Assembly: GCF_018449635.1 (NCBI RefSeq)
Contig: NZ_JAAVUV010000007.1
Location: 1 to 64,000 of the forward strand
Length of the DNA stretch: 64,000 nucleotides
Reading direction: 5' to 3'
DNA from: Caballeronia sp. dw_276
GTDB lineage: Bacteria; Pseudomonadota; Gammaproteobacteria; Burkholderiales; Burkholderiaceae
Shown here: positions 14,172 to 23,630 of the stretch, piece by piece
Numbering within the stretch: position 1 is the first letter of the stretch
Layout: each line of letters starts with the position of its first letter
Position numbers and translations under genes: made by a program
The notes under the pieces: generated by a model
The model's database searches: none
What the model was told of the DNA's origin: nothing
What the model saw: the letters and a program-made list of their open reading frames with translations, nothing else

Positions 14172-16271
14172 TCATTCGGTTAAGTCAACCGCCCGGTGTC
14201 TTCCAGATGCGATGCGCTCTCTCCAAACTGCCAAATTTTCTCGAACTTCTTCTGGCAGCCACCAGCGCAATGCGAGTTTTGTATTCTCTAACTCTTCTTC
14301 GAAAGACGACTCAAGGAAAGCAGCGACTGATATGTTCATCTTGACTTGCTCAAGTTCTGCCTGCCTCATACAAAGCCCGTCGCGACTGTCAGGAAGGAGC
14401 ACGCTGTTTTCGATGCAAAGAGTGCATCGCTGAACAGGACACATCTTCTTTCCGTCCGGCTCGAAAGCAGGCGCAATGTGTTTTGGGGGCGAGTGCGGGC
14501 GTTCACAACCAACGCCAATCCGGCTCCTTCGGAGCCGGCGATAATCTTCCAGCCGCAGGCGTTCGATGTTAGAAATACCTCCGTCTTGAGCGCGCTTGGC
14601 CAAGATGGTCGGGTCTACTCTGCCTCCGTGGCCTAGCTCATCCCAAAGTACCTCTTGCAATTTGACATACTGCCGTTGTTCCCTCTCGTTAAGGATTACA
14701 TGGTTCAGATAGGTCATTCCTGTTTTCAACCGCTTCTGACCAAGCGCTTTCATCACATACAGAACTAAGCCGCCACTAACCTCATAGGCGTATTCCGCGA
14801 AGGCATGTCGAAAGTCGCCCGCAACGACGTAGGGCAGCTTCTTCTTCCGAGTTCGACTGGCATTCACGTCTGTGATGAAATCATGTAGAAAAGACTCCTT
14901 AAGGCCACTACCATAGTTCCGCGTATCCAAATAGGAAATCGCTTTTCCTGACTTGGCATCTGAACCACCGCCTGACTTGACACCGGCATAAAGCCACGGG
15001 CTTACTACGCCCTTTTTAAGCCAGTTAATTTTCTTGTTCAGTTGGTTTATGACGACTGCACCACCCTTCTCTTGTTTCGCCTTTGCTAGAAGCGACTCTG
15101 CTTCCTCGAGGTCCTTGTAAAGCTGCTTCCGAAGTGGCTCTGTGCGTTTGATGAGCATTTGAATAATTACGCCGGCGGCCCCTTGAGACTTCAGCAATCC
15201 TTCAGAGGTCTGGTCGGCGTAGGCGGCGCGCTTCTTCACGCCATACAGCACATACCTGTTTGGGTCTTTAGGATGGGCGATAAGAAAGCGCTGGTCCGTA
15301 CGCAGATTCAACAGGGTGGATGCATTCCAACCCGTGCTCGCCATACAGCAGTGCAGTGCAACTTTAATGTCAGTGCTATCAGGAAAAAAGCCCTTCAGCA
15401 TGTCGACCATTCGATACTCAAGACCATCATATTTACGGGTGGACATGCCGTTATGCAAGATTTCGCGTCCAGGCTGAGGATGTCCAGCCTTCGTCACCAC
15501 CACACGATAGTGCATGTAACTTCTCAGTAGTCTCGCCTCCTCAATATTGCGCGGCCTCTGCCCAGCAATGAGCGCTTCAGCGCGCTCCCACCGCCAGAGA
15601 GCGCGAAACCACGCATGCTTAAGCTCAATTCGTATCTCTTTCATCTGTTCGGAGGGAGGCAGGTCTCTAAGCTTCGGCGGGTTAGATGAGACCGCTGGCC
15701 AATTTATTGGAGCTAGATAATTCAGGCGTCTTGCTAAATTTAATATGCGAACGAAAGTCCGGTATAGGTTGCTGCTCATACCACTATCAATCGCTTTTCG
15801 AACGTGTATGTCCGTAATATCGTTTATGCTTATAACTGCAAGCGATAAAGCATCATGCGTAGTTGAACTCGATTCAATGGCATCGAAGAGTCGCCACCAC
15901 GTCCGAACGGACATCACATAACTAAAAGCCGAGTCTGGCGCCAGATAGTCCACTAGACCGCGTATTGCTGGAGCAATCTCGTTTATAAGTTTTTGTCGCC
16001 CGGTAAATGGGCCACCCCACAGCCCCGCCCTCTCTCTTTTGTCTTGTCCGGTCGCGAATGAGAGGAGGTCAACAAAAAAAGGCTCTTCGTGCGAAGTCCA
16101 GAATTGCAGCGCAGTGTCGGATTTAGAATCTGAGCGTCCTGATGACTCAATACCTTCGTCTTCCAATCCGCTATACAAAGCCGAATGGTCCTTATTGTGT
16201 TTTCGGATACTCAATGCTCGCTCCATTTTCGCCGTAAACGTTCTGCGCGTATTTTTGTAGCTCTTCGTCAT
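14172..16271 (-). CDS. Degenerate tyrosine-recombinase-family protein, middle member of the trio
   Basis: This is a 699-residue protein from ATG 16271 (TTG 16277 and ATG 16226 are alternatives). The fold signature remains (CCMASTGWNASTLLNLRTDQ, GDFRHAFAEYAYEV, LGQKRLKTGMTYLNH). However, the first catalytic Arg is Asn (TGWNAS) and the Gly-His before the final Tyr is Gly-Gln, while the box II Arg and the Tyr are kept. It is therefore unlikely to cleave DNA alone. A central coiled coil (about residues 395-440) interrupts the catalytic domain, and a Cys set (MCPVQRCTLCIE, GLCMRQ) near the C-terminus may bind zinc. It overlaps the first recombinase gene by 80 bases, implying coupled translation and a joint complex. 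Confidence 0.82.
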   Translation of the reverse strand: MTKSYKNTRRTFTAKMERALSIRKHNKDHSALYSGLEDEGIESSGRSDSKSDTALQFWTSHEEPFFVDLLSFATGQDKRERAGLWGGPFTGRQKLINEIAPAIRGLVDYLAPDSAFSYVMSVRTWWRLFDAIESSSTTHDALSLAVISINDITDIHVRKAIDSGMSSNLYRTFVRILNLARRLNYLAPINWPAVSSNPPKLRDLPPSEQMKEIRIELKHAWFRALWRWERAEALIAGQRPRNIEEARLLRSYMHYRVVVTKAGHPQPGREILHNGMSTRKYDGLEYRMVDMLKGFFPDSTDIKVALHCCMASTGWNASTLLNLRTDQRFLIAHPKDPNRYVLYGVKKRAAYADQTSEGLLKSQGAAGVIIQMLIKRTEPLRKQLYKDLEEAESLLAKAKQEKGGAVVINQLNKKINWLKKGVVSPWLYAGVKSGGGSDAKSGKAISYLDTRNYGSGLKESFLHDFITDVNASRTRKKKLPYVVAGDFRHAFAEYAYEVSGGLVLYVMKALGQKRLKTGMTYLNHVILNEREQRQYVKLQEVLWDELGHGGRVDPTILAKRAQDGGISNIERLRLEDYRRLRRSRIGVGCERPHSPPKHIAPAFEPDGKKMCPVQRCTLCIENSVLLPDSRDGLCMRQAELEQVKMNISVAAFLESSFEEELENTKLALRWWLPEEVRENLAVWRERIASGRHRAVDLTE

Positions 16272-17562
16272 ACCCAATAGTTACATTCCGTGCAATTGCG
16301 TCCATGAACCATTGGAGATAAATCATTGTTGTTTCTTCGTTTACATGACCCAATTGCGGTTGTATAATAAAGCGAATTACGTCTCTAGCTGCCCCTGCCA
16401 GATGCAACTTTGTTGTTTCATCAAATCCCTTTTCGCGAGGGAATCGCTCTTCCAGTTCCTGCATCAAAGTAGCGCACGACCACCAGTCACGGCCCCTATG
16501 AGGAGACCAACCCCTATACGGAACCATGCCACCAGTCCACGCATGGTAAAGCTGTTTGGAAGAAATACGATTACCCGTCTTTTCGTCAAGGAAAAGACAT
16601 ACCGATTCTTTGATTCGCCGCCGTTTTTCTTGAATATTGGACGTTGTGGCCACTCGCCGTTTTAATGCTGCACTGCGTGCTCCCTTAACGCTCCGGTATG
16701 CATGCCATCGCTCTGCCAAATGCATGGGTATCCAAATGTCCCGCCTGGGGCCAATTTTATCGCCATGGTCCTCGCCGTAGGCTTGGCCCTTCACCCCATA
16801 CTGTATAGTTATCAATACTCGCTGCTGTGCAAACGGGGCGTCAACATCCTTCAAATGCCATTCCCGCCTATCTTCCGGCAGGGAGTCTACTCGTAGGCAC
16901 GCAATTTCCTCCCGACGCATTGCAGTCGTTAGTATCGATTCGCACATTAACCCATATGTAAAACCAAAATTTCTGTAAACGGAATTTAGCCACAGAATAA
17001 GCTCCTCTTGCGAGGGCATACGTAGTCGGCGTTTATTTTCGCGAAGATTACCTAACCTTACTTCCGATTTCACTTTTTTTCCAAAATTACCTCCAGCAAC
17101 TGGAATAGTTACCACTTCGAATTTTGGACGCAATCCTTTATCGAACATCCACAGTAATAACTCGCTCGCCAGCATAACTCGGCAATTGATAGTTGAATTA
17201 GAGAGTTTCTTCCCATCTCTAGACCACTTTCCTTTTTCCATGTCTTTTTGATATCCATTAACGATATCGTCAACGTAATCACAACTTGTTAAATTCAATT
17301 TTCTCATTTCGGCCCACTCGAGAAAGTTGACTAGCCAATCAGCATAGTTTTTTATCGACCTTGGCGTAGGTATGCGCCTTGTTAAAGTTGTTTGACCTCG
17401 AGTTTCGGGATGCCACTTCCCCAATCCCCTTTCAAGCAAAAACCGACTACTCAAACGGTGATAACCAGGACGCGAATCCATAATGAAAGGCAAATGAGCC
17501 ACTTTGCCAAAACCGGCGGCAGCCGTCATTGCAGGAATGCTGTAGTCAACTGTCCAAGGCAT
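16192..17562 (-). CDS. Tyrosine recombinase, first member of the trio, next to the island junction
   Basis: This 456-residue integrase starts at ATG 17562 with AGGAGG five bases upstream. The N-terminal SAM-like core-binding domain spans about residues 60-170. The catalytic domain shows Arg in LTTAMRREEIACLRV, His-x-x-Arg in SPHRGRDWWS, and His plus Tyr in LGHVNEETTMIYLQWF. All residues needed for strand exchange are present. Its start lies 96 bases from the truncated kinase gene, the usual placement of an integrase beside its attachment site. The gene is AT-rich compared with the core genes. Confidence 0.88.
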   Translation of the reverse strand: MPWTVDYSIPAMTAAAGFGKVAHLPFIMDSRPGYHRLSSRFLLERGLGKWHPETRGQTTLTRRIPTPRSIKNYADWLVNFLEWAEMRKLNLTSCDYVDDIVNGYQKDMEKGKWSRDGKKLSNSTINCRVMLASELLLWMFDKGLRPKFEVVTIPVAGGNFGKKVKSEVRLGNLRENKRRLRMPSQEELILWLNSVYRNFGFTYGLMCESILTTAMRREEIACLRVDSLPEDRREWHLKDVDAPFAQQRVLITIQYGVKGQAYGEDHGDKIGPRRDIWIPMHLAERWHAYRSVKGARSAALKRRVATTSNIQEKRRRIKESVCLFLDEKTGNRISSKQLYHAWTGGMVPYRGWSPHRGRDWWSCATLMQELEERFPREKGFDETTKLHLAGAARDVIRFIIQPQLGHVNEETTMIYLQWFMDAIARNVTIGYDEELQKYAQNVYGENGASIEYPKTQ

Positions 17563-17657
17563 CAGTTCCTCCTCGTCGCGTCGCGAATAGACACCAAGCT
17601 AGTCAACCTGCGTCCAATCGTCAACTTAAATCTAATAAATTTCAGCTTGGTCATAAT
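17563..17657. other. Island-chromosome junction, candidate attachment site
   Basis: Between the integrase ribosome site and the first kinase-like codon lies an AT-rich stretch (TAAATCTAATAAATTTCAGC at 17625-17644). Kinase homology begins at 17658, so the exchange point should be close to 17640-17660. The matching left attachment site is outside the window, so the core repeat cannot be defined. Confidence 0.5.
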
Positions 17658-17843
17658 GTGGAGGACGACGGGGACGGCTACGACCCCGCCGATATCGCCA
17701 GCCGAGGTGAAGCACATGTCGGCTTTCACATCATGCGCGAACGGGCGGCGCGCCTTGGCGCACAACTCAGACTCGAAAGCCGGCCGGGCGGCGGCGCGCA
17801 AGTCCATCTCCTCTTGCCCGCAAGCAGGAGGCAGGCCGCATGA
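17658..17843 (+). pseudogene. NarX-type sensor kinase, C-terminal remnant cut by the island
   Basis: The 61 codons read VEDDGDGYDPADIASRGEAH, VGFHIMRERAARLGAQLRLE and SRPGGGAQVHLLLP. These are the G boxes of the ATP-binding domain of NarX/DegS-type histidine kinases, which end about here. The sensor, dimerisation and N-box parts are missing. The stop overlaps the NarL gene's ATG as ATGA, showing the original kinase-regulator operon. No start codon or ribosome site is provided by the island side. The 5' part of the kinase gene probably sits at the other end of the island. Confidence 0.85.
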
Positions 17844-18499
17844 CCATTCGCATTCTTTTGATCGACGACCACACACTGTTTCGCTCAGGCGTGCATGCAT
17901 TGCTGCAGCGCCAGCCGGACTTCGAGGTCGTGGGCGATGCCGCAGATGGTATCGAGGGAATCAAGCGCGCGAAGCAGCACAGGCCGGACGTGGTGCTGCT
18001 CGATCTGAACATGCCGGGGTTATCGGGCATAGAGACGCTGCAGTTATTGCAGCAGGACCTGCCCGATACAGCGGTCATCATGCTCACGGTCTCTGAAGAC
18101 GTGGATGAACTCACGTCCGCGCTGCACGAAGGCGCATGTGGCTATTTGCTCAAGAATATGGACGCCGACGCGCTCGCAACCATGATTCGCCGCGCAGCCG
18201 ACGGCGAATCGGTGATCGCGGAGAGCATGACGCAACGGTTGATCGCGAAGATGAGGACGCCGCAGAAGGCTGAAGAACTTCCCGCCCCCGATACCCGAGA
18301 ATCATCCGCCCTGACGCCGCGCGAACGTGACATCGTGCGGATCGTGGCGCGCGGCGCGAGCAACAAGGACATTGCGCGCGAGCTCGATCTGGCCGAAAGC
18401 ACCGTGAAGATTCACGTGCGCAACGTGCTGCGCAAGCTCAACCTGACAAGCCGCGTGCAGATCGCGATTCATGCCCTCGCACGCGATACCGAAGACTAA
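17840..18499 (+). CDS. NarL/FixJ-family response regulator
   Basis: This 219-residue regulator has a receiver domain (residues about 3-120; phospho-acceptor Asp in VVLLDLNMPG; TVSEDV switch region) and a LuxR-type HTH (LTPRERDIVRIVARGASNKD, STVKIHVRNVLRKLNL). It would be phosphorylated by the NarX-type kinase whose remnant overlaps its start. With that gene cut, expression now depends on whatever transcription crosses the island junction, and its phosphate donor is uncertain. Its last codon overlaps the end of the convergent glgA. The targets cannot be read from the sequence. Confidence 0.9.
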   Translation: MTIRILLIDDHTLFRSGVHALLQRQPDFEVVGDAADGIEGIKRAKQHRPDVVLLDLNMPGLSGIETLQLLQQDLPDTAVIMLTVSEDVDELTSALHEGACGYLLKNMDADALATMIRRAADGESVIAESMTQRLIAKMRTPQKAEELPAPDTRESSALTPRERDIVRIVARGASNKDIARELDLAESTVKIHVRNVLRKLNLTSRVQIAIHALARDTED

Positions 18500-19959
18500 G
18501 CCGTCAACTCGCCATATACGTCGGCGTACCGCAACGCCGATGCTTCCCAGCCGAAGTCCTGCTCCATCGCGCGGCGAATGACCGCCTTCCAGTCCGGCCG
18601 CCGCGCTTTCAACGCGAACGCGCGCCGGATAGCCGCGACGATCGATGGCCGGTCGAACTTTTCGAAGACAAAGCCGGTGGCGATTTCATCGGCGAGATTT
18701 TCAAGCGATGTGTCGACCACTGTGTCCGCCAGACCACCCACGCAATGGACAAGCGGCAGCGACCCATAGGCGAGTGCGTAAAGCTGCGTCAGGCCGCACG
18801 GCTCGAAGCGCGAGGGGACCATTACGATATCGCTGCCTGCAATGATCGAGTGAGACAGGGTCTCGTCGAATCCGAGTTCCACCGCGACGGCCTGCGGATT
18901 CGCTGCCGCCGCGTTCTTGAGGCCGTTTTCAAGCGCCGGGTCGCCGGTGCCGAGCACGACAAGCTGACCGCCGCGCTGGACGATATCGGGAATCACCGAG
19001 AGCAACAAATCGATGCCCTTCTGTTCCGTCAGGCGGCTCACCACGCCGAACAGAAGCGCGTCGGGGTCGCGCGCAAGACCCATGCGTTCCTGCAGCGCGG
19101 CCTTGCATTTCTCCTTGCCTGAAAATTTCTCGATGGAATATTGGGTATTGATGGTCGTATCGGTTGCGGGATTCCAGACCGTTTTATCGACGCCGTTGAG
19201 AATTCCGCTGATGTTGTGTGTACGCGTGCGTAGCAGACCGTCGAGGCCCGCGCCCTGCACCTGCGTCTGAATCTCGCGCGCGTAAGTCGGGCTCACCGTC
19301 GTGATGCGATCGGCGTAGAAAAGGCCGGCCTTAAGAAAAGAAAGATGGCCGTAAAACTCGATTCCATCGACAGAGAAAAAATCCGCCGGCAATTGCAGCA
19401 CGCCGAATTCGGCCGCCGGGAAAACGCCTTGGTAGGCGAGGTTATGGACCGTGATGACAGAGGGTATGCGCGGCATGCCCGAGGTGCGTTCCCACGCCCG
19501 CAAGTAAGCCGGCGCAAGCCCCGCGTGCCAGTCGTGCGCGTGCAGCACGTCTGGTTGCCAATCGGGATCGGCGCCATGGGCTATGCGCGCCGCAGCCCAG
19601 CCGAGCAAAGCGAAACGCCGGTCGCTATCGGCGTACTGCGTATGCGATGCATCCAGATAGGGATTGCCCGGGCGATTGTAGAAGGCATCGGCCCGCACGA
19701 TGTAAACCGCGATCGCATGCGGCTCGAGCACACCACGTTCGAGCCTCACATTGCCAATTCCAAACGCCGGGCCGAGATCCGCCACGTGCTCGATTTGCGT
19801 CAAGCCGGCCACGACCGACGGAAACGCCGGCAGGATTACCCGGGCATCCGTGCCCACCTGCATCTGGGCCGGCGGCAAGGCGCCCACGACATCGGCCAGG
19901 CCGCCGGTCTTCAAAAGCGGATACATTTCCGCTGCAACATGCAGCACACATACGGTCAT
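18496..19959 (-). CDS. glgA: Glycogen synthase GlgA
   Basis: This 487-residue GT5 enzyme transfers glucose from ADP-glucose to growing alpha-1,4-glucan. It shows the ADP-glucose-binding KTGGLADVVG motif at residues 17-26, VLHAHDWHAGL, GILNGVDKTVWNPATD, VSRLTEQKGID and the C-terminal SRFEPCGLTQLYALAYG motif. A GGGGA lies shortly before ATG 19959. It follows glgC on the same strand with 78 bases between, so the two steps of glycogen synthesis are probably co-transcribed. No branching enzyme gene is in the window. It converges with narL, sharing four bases at the stops. Confidence 0.96.
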   Translation of the reverse strand: MTVCVLHVAAEMYPLLKTGGLADVVGALPPAQMQVGTDARVILPAFPSVVAGLTQIEHVADLGPAFGIGNVRLERGVLEPHAIAVYIVRADAFYNRPGNPYLDASHTQYADSDRRFALLGWAAARIAHGADPDWQPDVLHAHDWHAGLAPAYLRAWERTSGMPRIPSVITVHNLAYQGVFPAAEFGVLQLPADFFSVDGIEFYGHLSFLKAGLFYADRITTVSPTYAREIQTQVQGAGLDGLLRTRTHNISGILNGVDKTVWNPATDTTINTQYSIEKFSGKEKCKAALQERMGLARDPDALLFGVVSRLTEQKGIDLLLSVIPDIVQRGGQLVVLGTGDPALENGLKNAAAANPQAVAVELGFDETLSHSIIAGSDIVMVPSRFEPCGLTQLYALAYGSLPLVHCVGGLADTVVDTSLENLADEIATGFVFEKFDRPSIVAAIRRAFALKARRPDWKAVIRRAMEQDFGWEASALRYADVYGELTA

Positions 19960-20037
19960 CGGTTCCCCATTGGCTGGTTGCGCTGGACAGAATCATCCGC
20001 GCGGTATCTGACGCAACATCGCACGCAGTTTAGCGAA

Positions 20038-21336
20038 CTATGACTGCTTTGCTTGTCCAAGGCGTGTCAACGCCTCTTGCGTCACCAGCACCACACCGCT
20101 TTCCGTTCTGTAGAACCGCTCGGCGTCATATTGCGGGTCTTCGCCGATCACGAGCCCTTCCGGCAACGTGCAACCCCGGTCGATCACCACCTTCTTGAGA
20201 CGGCAGCTCGAGCCGACCGTGACTTGCGGCAACAACACGGCTTCGTTGATATGACAGAACGAATTCACCCGCACCGCCGATGAAAACACCGACCGCGCCA
20301 CCTGCGACCCCGCGATCACGCAGCCGCCGCAGACCAGCAGGTTGTTGATCGCGCCCTGCTGCCCGTGCAGGTCGCGCACGAACTTGCCTGGCGGCAACTG
20401 CTCCTGGTTGGTCCAGATGGGCCAGCGGCGGTCATAGAGATCGAGCGCGGGAATCGTCGATGCCAGATCCAGATTGGCCGCCCAATAAGCGTCGACGGTC
20501 CCTACGTCGCGCCAGTACGGCGGCGCGTTCGGATCGGTTTCCGATGTCACACACGACATGCCGAACGGATGCGCAATTGCCCGGCCGCTGGTGACCACGC
20601 GCGGCAGGATGTCCTTGCCGAAATCGTGATCCGTCTCCGACGTCAAGATGTTTTCTTCGAGCAACTGATACAGATACTTGGCGCTGAACACGTAGATGCC
20701 CATGCTCGCCAGCGCGATGTCAGGCTTGCCTGGCATCGACGGCGGATCCTCGGGCTTTTCAAGAAATGCCGTAATGCGCCGTTGCTCATCCACGTGCATC
20801 ACGCCAAACGCGGTGGCTTCCATGCGCGGCACCTCGATACAGCCGACCGTGCAATCCGCGCCGCTCTCCACATGGTCGAGGACCATGCGCGTGTAGTCCT
20901 GCTTGTAGATATGATCGCCCGCCAGCACGACGATGTACTCCGGGCCAATCGAGCGGATGATGTCGAGATTCTGGAATACGGCGTCCGCCGTACCGCGATA
21001 CCAGCTTGCGTCCACACGTTGCTGCGCCGGCCAGATATCGATGAACTCGTTGAACTCGCCGCGCAGGAAACCCCAACCGCGCTGCAAGTGGCGCAAAAGC
21101 GAATGCGCCTTGTACTGCGTGACCACGGCGATACGCCGGATACCTGAATTCAGGCAGTTCGACAACGCGAAGTCGACGATCCGGTACTTGCCGCCAAAGT
21201 GCACCGCCGGTTTGACGCGTTTGTTGGTCAGCGCTCCGAGGCGCGTGCCACGCCCGCCCGCAAGGACGATAGCCAGCGTATTCTTCTGCAGATCCGTATG
21301 ACTTTGCGACAATCTCTCTCTGTTCAGCGTCTCCAT
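20038..21336 (-). CDS. glgC: Glucose-1-phosphate adenylyltransferase GlgC
   Basis: This 432-residue enzyme makes ADP-glucose from glucose-1-phosphate and ATP, the committed step of bacterial glycogen synthesis. It shows the nucleotidyl-transferase signature [48 protein letters not shown] and the C-terminal left-handed beta-helix repeats. ATG 21336 follows AGGAGG at five bases, a strong start. It is the first gene of the glgC-glgA pair. The family is allosteric, sensing fructose-1,6-bisphosphate or AMP. Confidence 0.96.
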   Translation of the reverse strand: METLNRERLSQSHTDLQKNTLAIVLAGGRGTRLGALTNKRVKPAVHFGGKYRIVDFALSNCLNSGIRRIAVVTQYKAHSLLRHLQRGWGFLRGEFNEFIDIWPAQQRVDASWYRGTADAVFQNLDIIRSIGPEYIVVLAGDHIYKQDYTRMVLDHVESGADCTVGCIEVPRMEATAFGVMHVDEQRRITAFLEKPEDPPSMPGKPDIALASMGIYVFSAKYLYQLLEENILTSETDHDFGKDILPRVVTSGRAIAHPFGMSCVTSETDPNAPPYWRDVGTVDAYWAANLDLASTIPALDLYDRRWPIWTNQEQLPPGKFVRDLHGQQGAINNLLVCGGCVIAGSQVARSVFSSAVRVNSFCHINEAVLLPQVTVGSSCRLKKVVIDRGCTLPEGLVIGEDPQYDAERFYRTESGVVLVTQEALTRLGQAKQS

Positions 21337-21823
21337 ACTGACCTCCTCTTTTGCGGCCTGTGCGGCCTGTTTCTGAATTGTTTTCAGCTACCCACCTTGC
21401 GCGTCGTCGGCAAATCCCGGGTTGATTCAAAACAATAAGTGCGATTTTCTCCAGAGGAATTAAATGGATTTGAAACAGTGCGTGAGAACGATTCTGCTGC
21501 AAAGGTGAACAGTTCGCACCTGCTTTTCCATATCGAACCAATAAAGGTCTAGTCGACGGCGGATACGGCCGGGCGGAGGGGCCAAACACAAACGAAAACT
21601 TGAGGTATTCCGATGGTTTCCCGCAACCTTAGCAATCGCCGTGCCAATGAGAATAAAAATACGTCCGCACGCCGCGCCGTGTGTCGTGGAAATGCAAAAT
21701 CTTTGCGAGCCCGCGTCACGACGTCATGCGCCACGGCACAATAATGTGCGGCGCCCTGACGGGATCAAGACCCGAGACATCGCGCCCGATTCGCCACTCC
21801 GGCCCCTGACGAAAAAACACATC
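21337..21823. other. Intergenic region between divergent glgC and pdxY
   Basis: These 487 bases should contain the promoters for glgC-glgA (leftward) and pdxY (rightward). I do not see a convincing gene. An open frame upstream of and in frame with pdxY (from 21641) has no ribosome site and would add 61 residues not found in PdxY proteins. Confidence 0.5.
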
Positions 21824-22687
21824 ATGAATAACGTCCTCAGTATCCAGTCGCACGTCGTCTTTGGCCATGCCGGAAACAGCGCAGCCGTTTTCCCAATGCG
21901 CCGTATGGGCGTCAACGTCTGGCCGCTCAACACGGTGCAGTTCTCCAACCACACGCAATACGGGCGCTGGACCGGCAGCGTCGTCGATGCCAGCGAACTC
22001 ACGCGCGTGATCGAAGGAGTCGGGGCTATCGGCGTGCTGCCACGCTGCAACGCCGTGCTTTCCGGCTATCTTGGCGCGCCCGACCAGGCTGCGGCGGTGG
22101 TCGAAATCGTCAGGATGGTCAAGGCCGTGAATCCGAAGGCGCTCTATTTCTGCGATCCGGTCATGGGTGCGGCGACAGGTTGCATCGTGGAGCCGGGGAT
22201 TCAGGAATATCTCGTCACGAACATGCCTGAGATCGCCGACGCCATGACGCCAAATCATATCGAGTTGCAAAAGCTCACCGGCCGGTCGATCGAAACAGTG
22301 GAAGAAGCCGTCGAAGCGTGCCGAGAAATCATCGCGCGTGGGCCAAAGGTCGTCCTGGTCAAGCATCTGATCGACAGAAACAGCCGCGCCGACACCTTCA
22401 ACATGCTCGCGGTGACTGAGAGCCAGGCGTGGTTCGCGCAGCGGCCGCTCTATCCGTTCGCACGCCAACCGGTCGGCGTGGGCGACCTGACGAGCGCGGT
22501 GTTCCTCGCGCGCACCCTGCTTGGCGATTCGGTACGCGAAGCGTTCGAACATACGCTGGCTGCCGTCAATGCAGTGGTGAAAACCACTTATGAAGCAGGC
22601 CGATACGAGCTGGAAATCGTCGCGGCGCAAGACGAAATCGCGCACCCGACCGAGAGGTTTCCCGCGCTTGCCGTGCACGCGGAGTAA
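21824..22687 (+). CDS. pdxY: Pyridoxal kinase PdxY
   Basis: This 287-residue kinase phosphorylates pyridoxal to pyridoxal 5'-phosphate in the salvage pathway. The start at ATG 21824 gives [20 protein letters not shown], the typical family N-terminus, and the length equals that of E. coli PdxY. Also visible are [34 protein letters not shown] and the anion-hole region [15 protein letters not shown] with the catalytic Asp in GVGDL. It stands alone upstream of the glucose-dehydrogenase-like gene. Confidence 0.94.
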   Translation: MNNVLSIQSHVVFGHAGNSAAVFPMRRMGVNVWPLNTVQFSNHTQYGRWTGSVVDASELTRVIEGVGAIGVLPRCNAVLSGYLGAPDQAAAVVEIVRMVKAVNPKALYFCDPVMGAATGCIVEPGIQEYLVTNMPEIADAMTPNHIELQKLTGRSIETVEEAVEACREIIARGPKVVLVKHLIDRNSRADTFNMLAVTESQAWFAQRPLYPFARQPVGVGDLTSAVFLARTLLGDSVREAFEHTLAAVNAVVKTTYEAGRYELEIVAAQDEIAHPTERFPALAVHAE

Positions 22688-22817
22688 GGCGTAGCGACCG
22701 CCCCCGGGCGGGACCGGCACTTGCTCAGGACCATGACGTCGCCGGCTTAGACCGGCCCCAAACAGGTGCATCGCGAGCTGACGCTTGAGCTCGTTTCGCA
22801 TCGAACCAGGGAACGCC

Positions 22818-23630
22818 ATGGCTCAAGCATCCAATCAGAAACTCGAAGGTCAGGTCGCGCTCATCACCGGCGGAAGCTCCGGGATCGGATACGGCGTTGC
22901 GCTTGCGCTCGCCGGGGCCGGTGCGAGTGTCGCCATTAATTACCACTCTCACGGCGAAGAGGCTGAAGGCCTCGCCAGCAAGATCGAACAGGCTGGCGGC
23001 CAGGCCTTTGCGATCAAGGCCGACGTCTCGAACGAAGCTGACATCGATTCCATGTTCGACGCACTCATCAAGCGCTTCGGCACGGTCGATATCGTGGTCG
23101 CCAACTCGGGCCTGCAAAAAGACGCCAGGTTCACCGACATGACGCTCGCCGACTGGAACGCCGTGATGAACGTCAACCTCACCGGCCAGTTCATGACGGC
23201 GCAACGGGCAGTGCGCGAATTTCTCCGGCGCGGGCCGCGTCCTGTGTCGAAAGCACTGGGCAAGATCATCTGCATGAGTTCCGTTCACGAGATCATTCCG
23301 TGGGCCGGACATGTGAACTATGCGGCGTCGAAGGGTGGCATCCAGATGATGATGAAATCGCTCGCGCAGGAGGTCGCACCGCACAAGATCCGGGTGAATT
23401 CGATCGCCCCGGGCGCGATAAAAACGCCGATCAACAAGGCCGCCTGGGACAATCCCGAGGCGCTGAAAAAACTGCTTGAACTCGTGCCCTACGGTCGCAT
23501 CGGCGAGGCGGAGGACATCGGCAACGCGGCGGTCTGGCTCGCATCGGACGACAGCGACTACGTGACCGGCACCACGCTCTTCGTGGATGGCGGCATGACC
23601 TTGTATCCGGGGTTCGCTGACAATGGCTGA
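22818..23630 (+). CDS. SDR-family glucose 1-dehydrogenase-like oxidoreductase
   Basis: This 270-residue short-chain dehydrogenase starts at ATG 22818 after AGGGA. It shows the Rossmann TGGSSGIGYG motif near residue 17, NSGLQKDA (NAG-like), Ser in MSSVHEI, Tyr-x(3)-Lys in YAASKGG, and a C-terminal VTGTTLFVDGGMTLYPGF. That ending is typical of proteins annotated as glucose 1-dehydrogenase, which oxidise beta-D-glucose to gluconolactone with NAD(P). The substrate is inferred. Its end overlaps the GH15 gene by eight bases, which suggests the two act on the same sugar. Confidence 0.85.
   Translation: MAQASNQKLEGQVALITGGSSGIGYGVALALAGAGASVAINYHSHGEEAEGLASKIEQAGGQAFAIKADVSNEADIDSMFDALIKRFGTVDIVVANSGLQKDARFTDMTLADWNAVMNVNLTGQFMTAQRAVREFLRRGPRPVSKALGKIICMSSVHEIIPWAGHVNYAASKGGIQMMMKSLAQEVAPHKIRVNSIAPGAIKTPINKAAWDNPEALKKLLELVPYGRIGEAEDIGNAAVWLASDDSDYVTGTTLFVDGGMTLYPGFADNG

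Larger units (their letters stand above)
11281..17657 (-). mobile_element. Recombinase module at the right end of a genomic island
   Basis: Four co-directional genes (456, 699, 774 and 182 residues) form a recombinase operon that ends next to a truncated chromosomal kinase gene at about 17,657. The first gene starts 96 bases from the junction and reads away from it. The module is visibly more AT-rich than the flanking chromosome, especially 16,200-17,500. The island continues left beyond position 1, so its left end and any direct repeat cannot be seen. Confidence 0.75.

Noticed and set aside
11281..17562. RIT element (three small overlapping recombinases between inverted repeats)
   Set aside because: The proteins are much larger than those of RIT elements as I recall them, the middle one is degenerate, and no long terminal inverted repeats were seen.
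17563..17657. tRNA-gene attachment site for the island
   Set aside because: No tRNA-like sequence is present at the junction; the interrupted gene is a sensor kinase.
21716..22819. 367-residue minus-strand frame opposite pdxY
   Set aside because: Antisense shadow; PdxY matches its family over its whole length.
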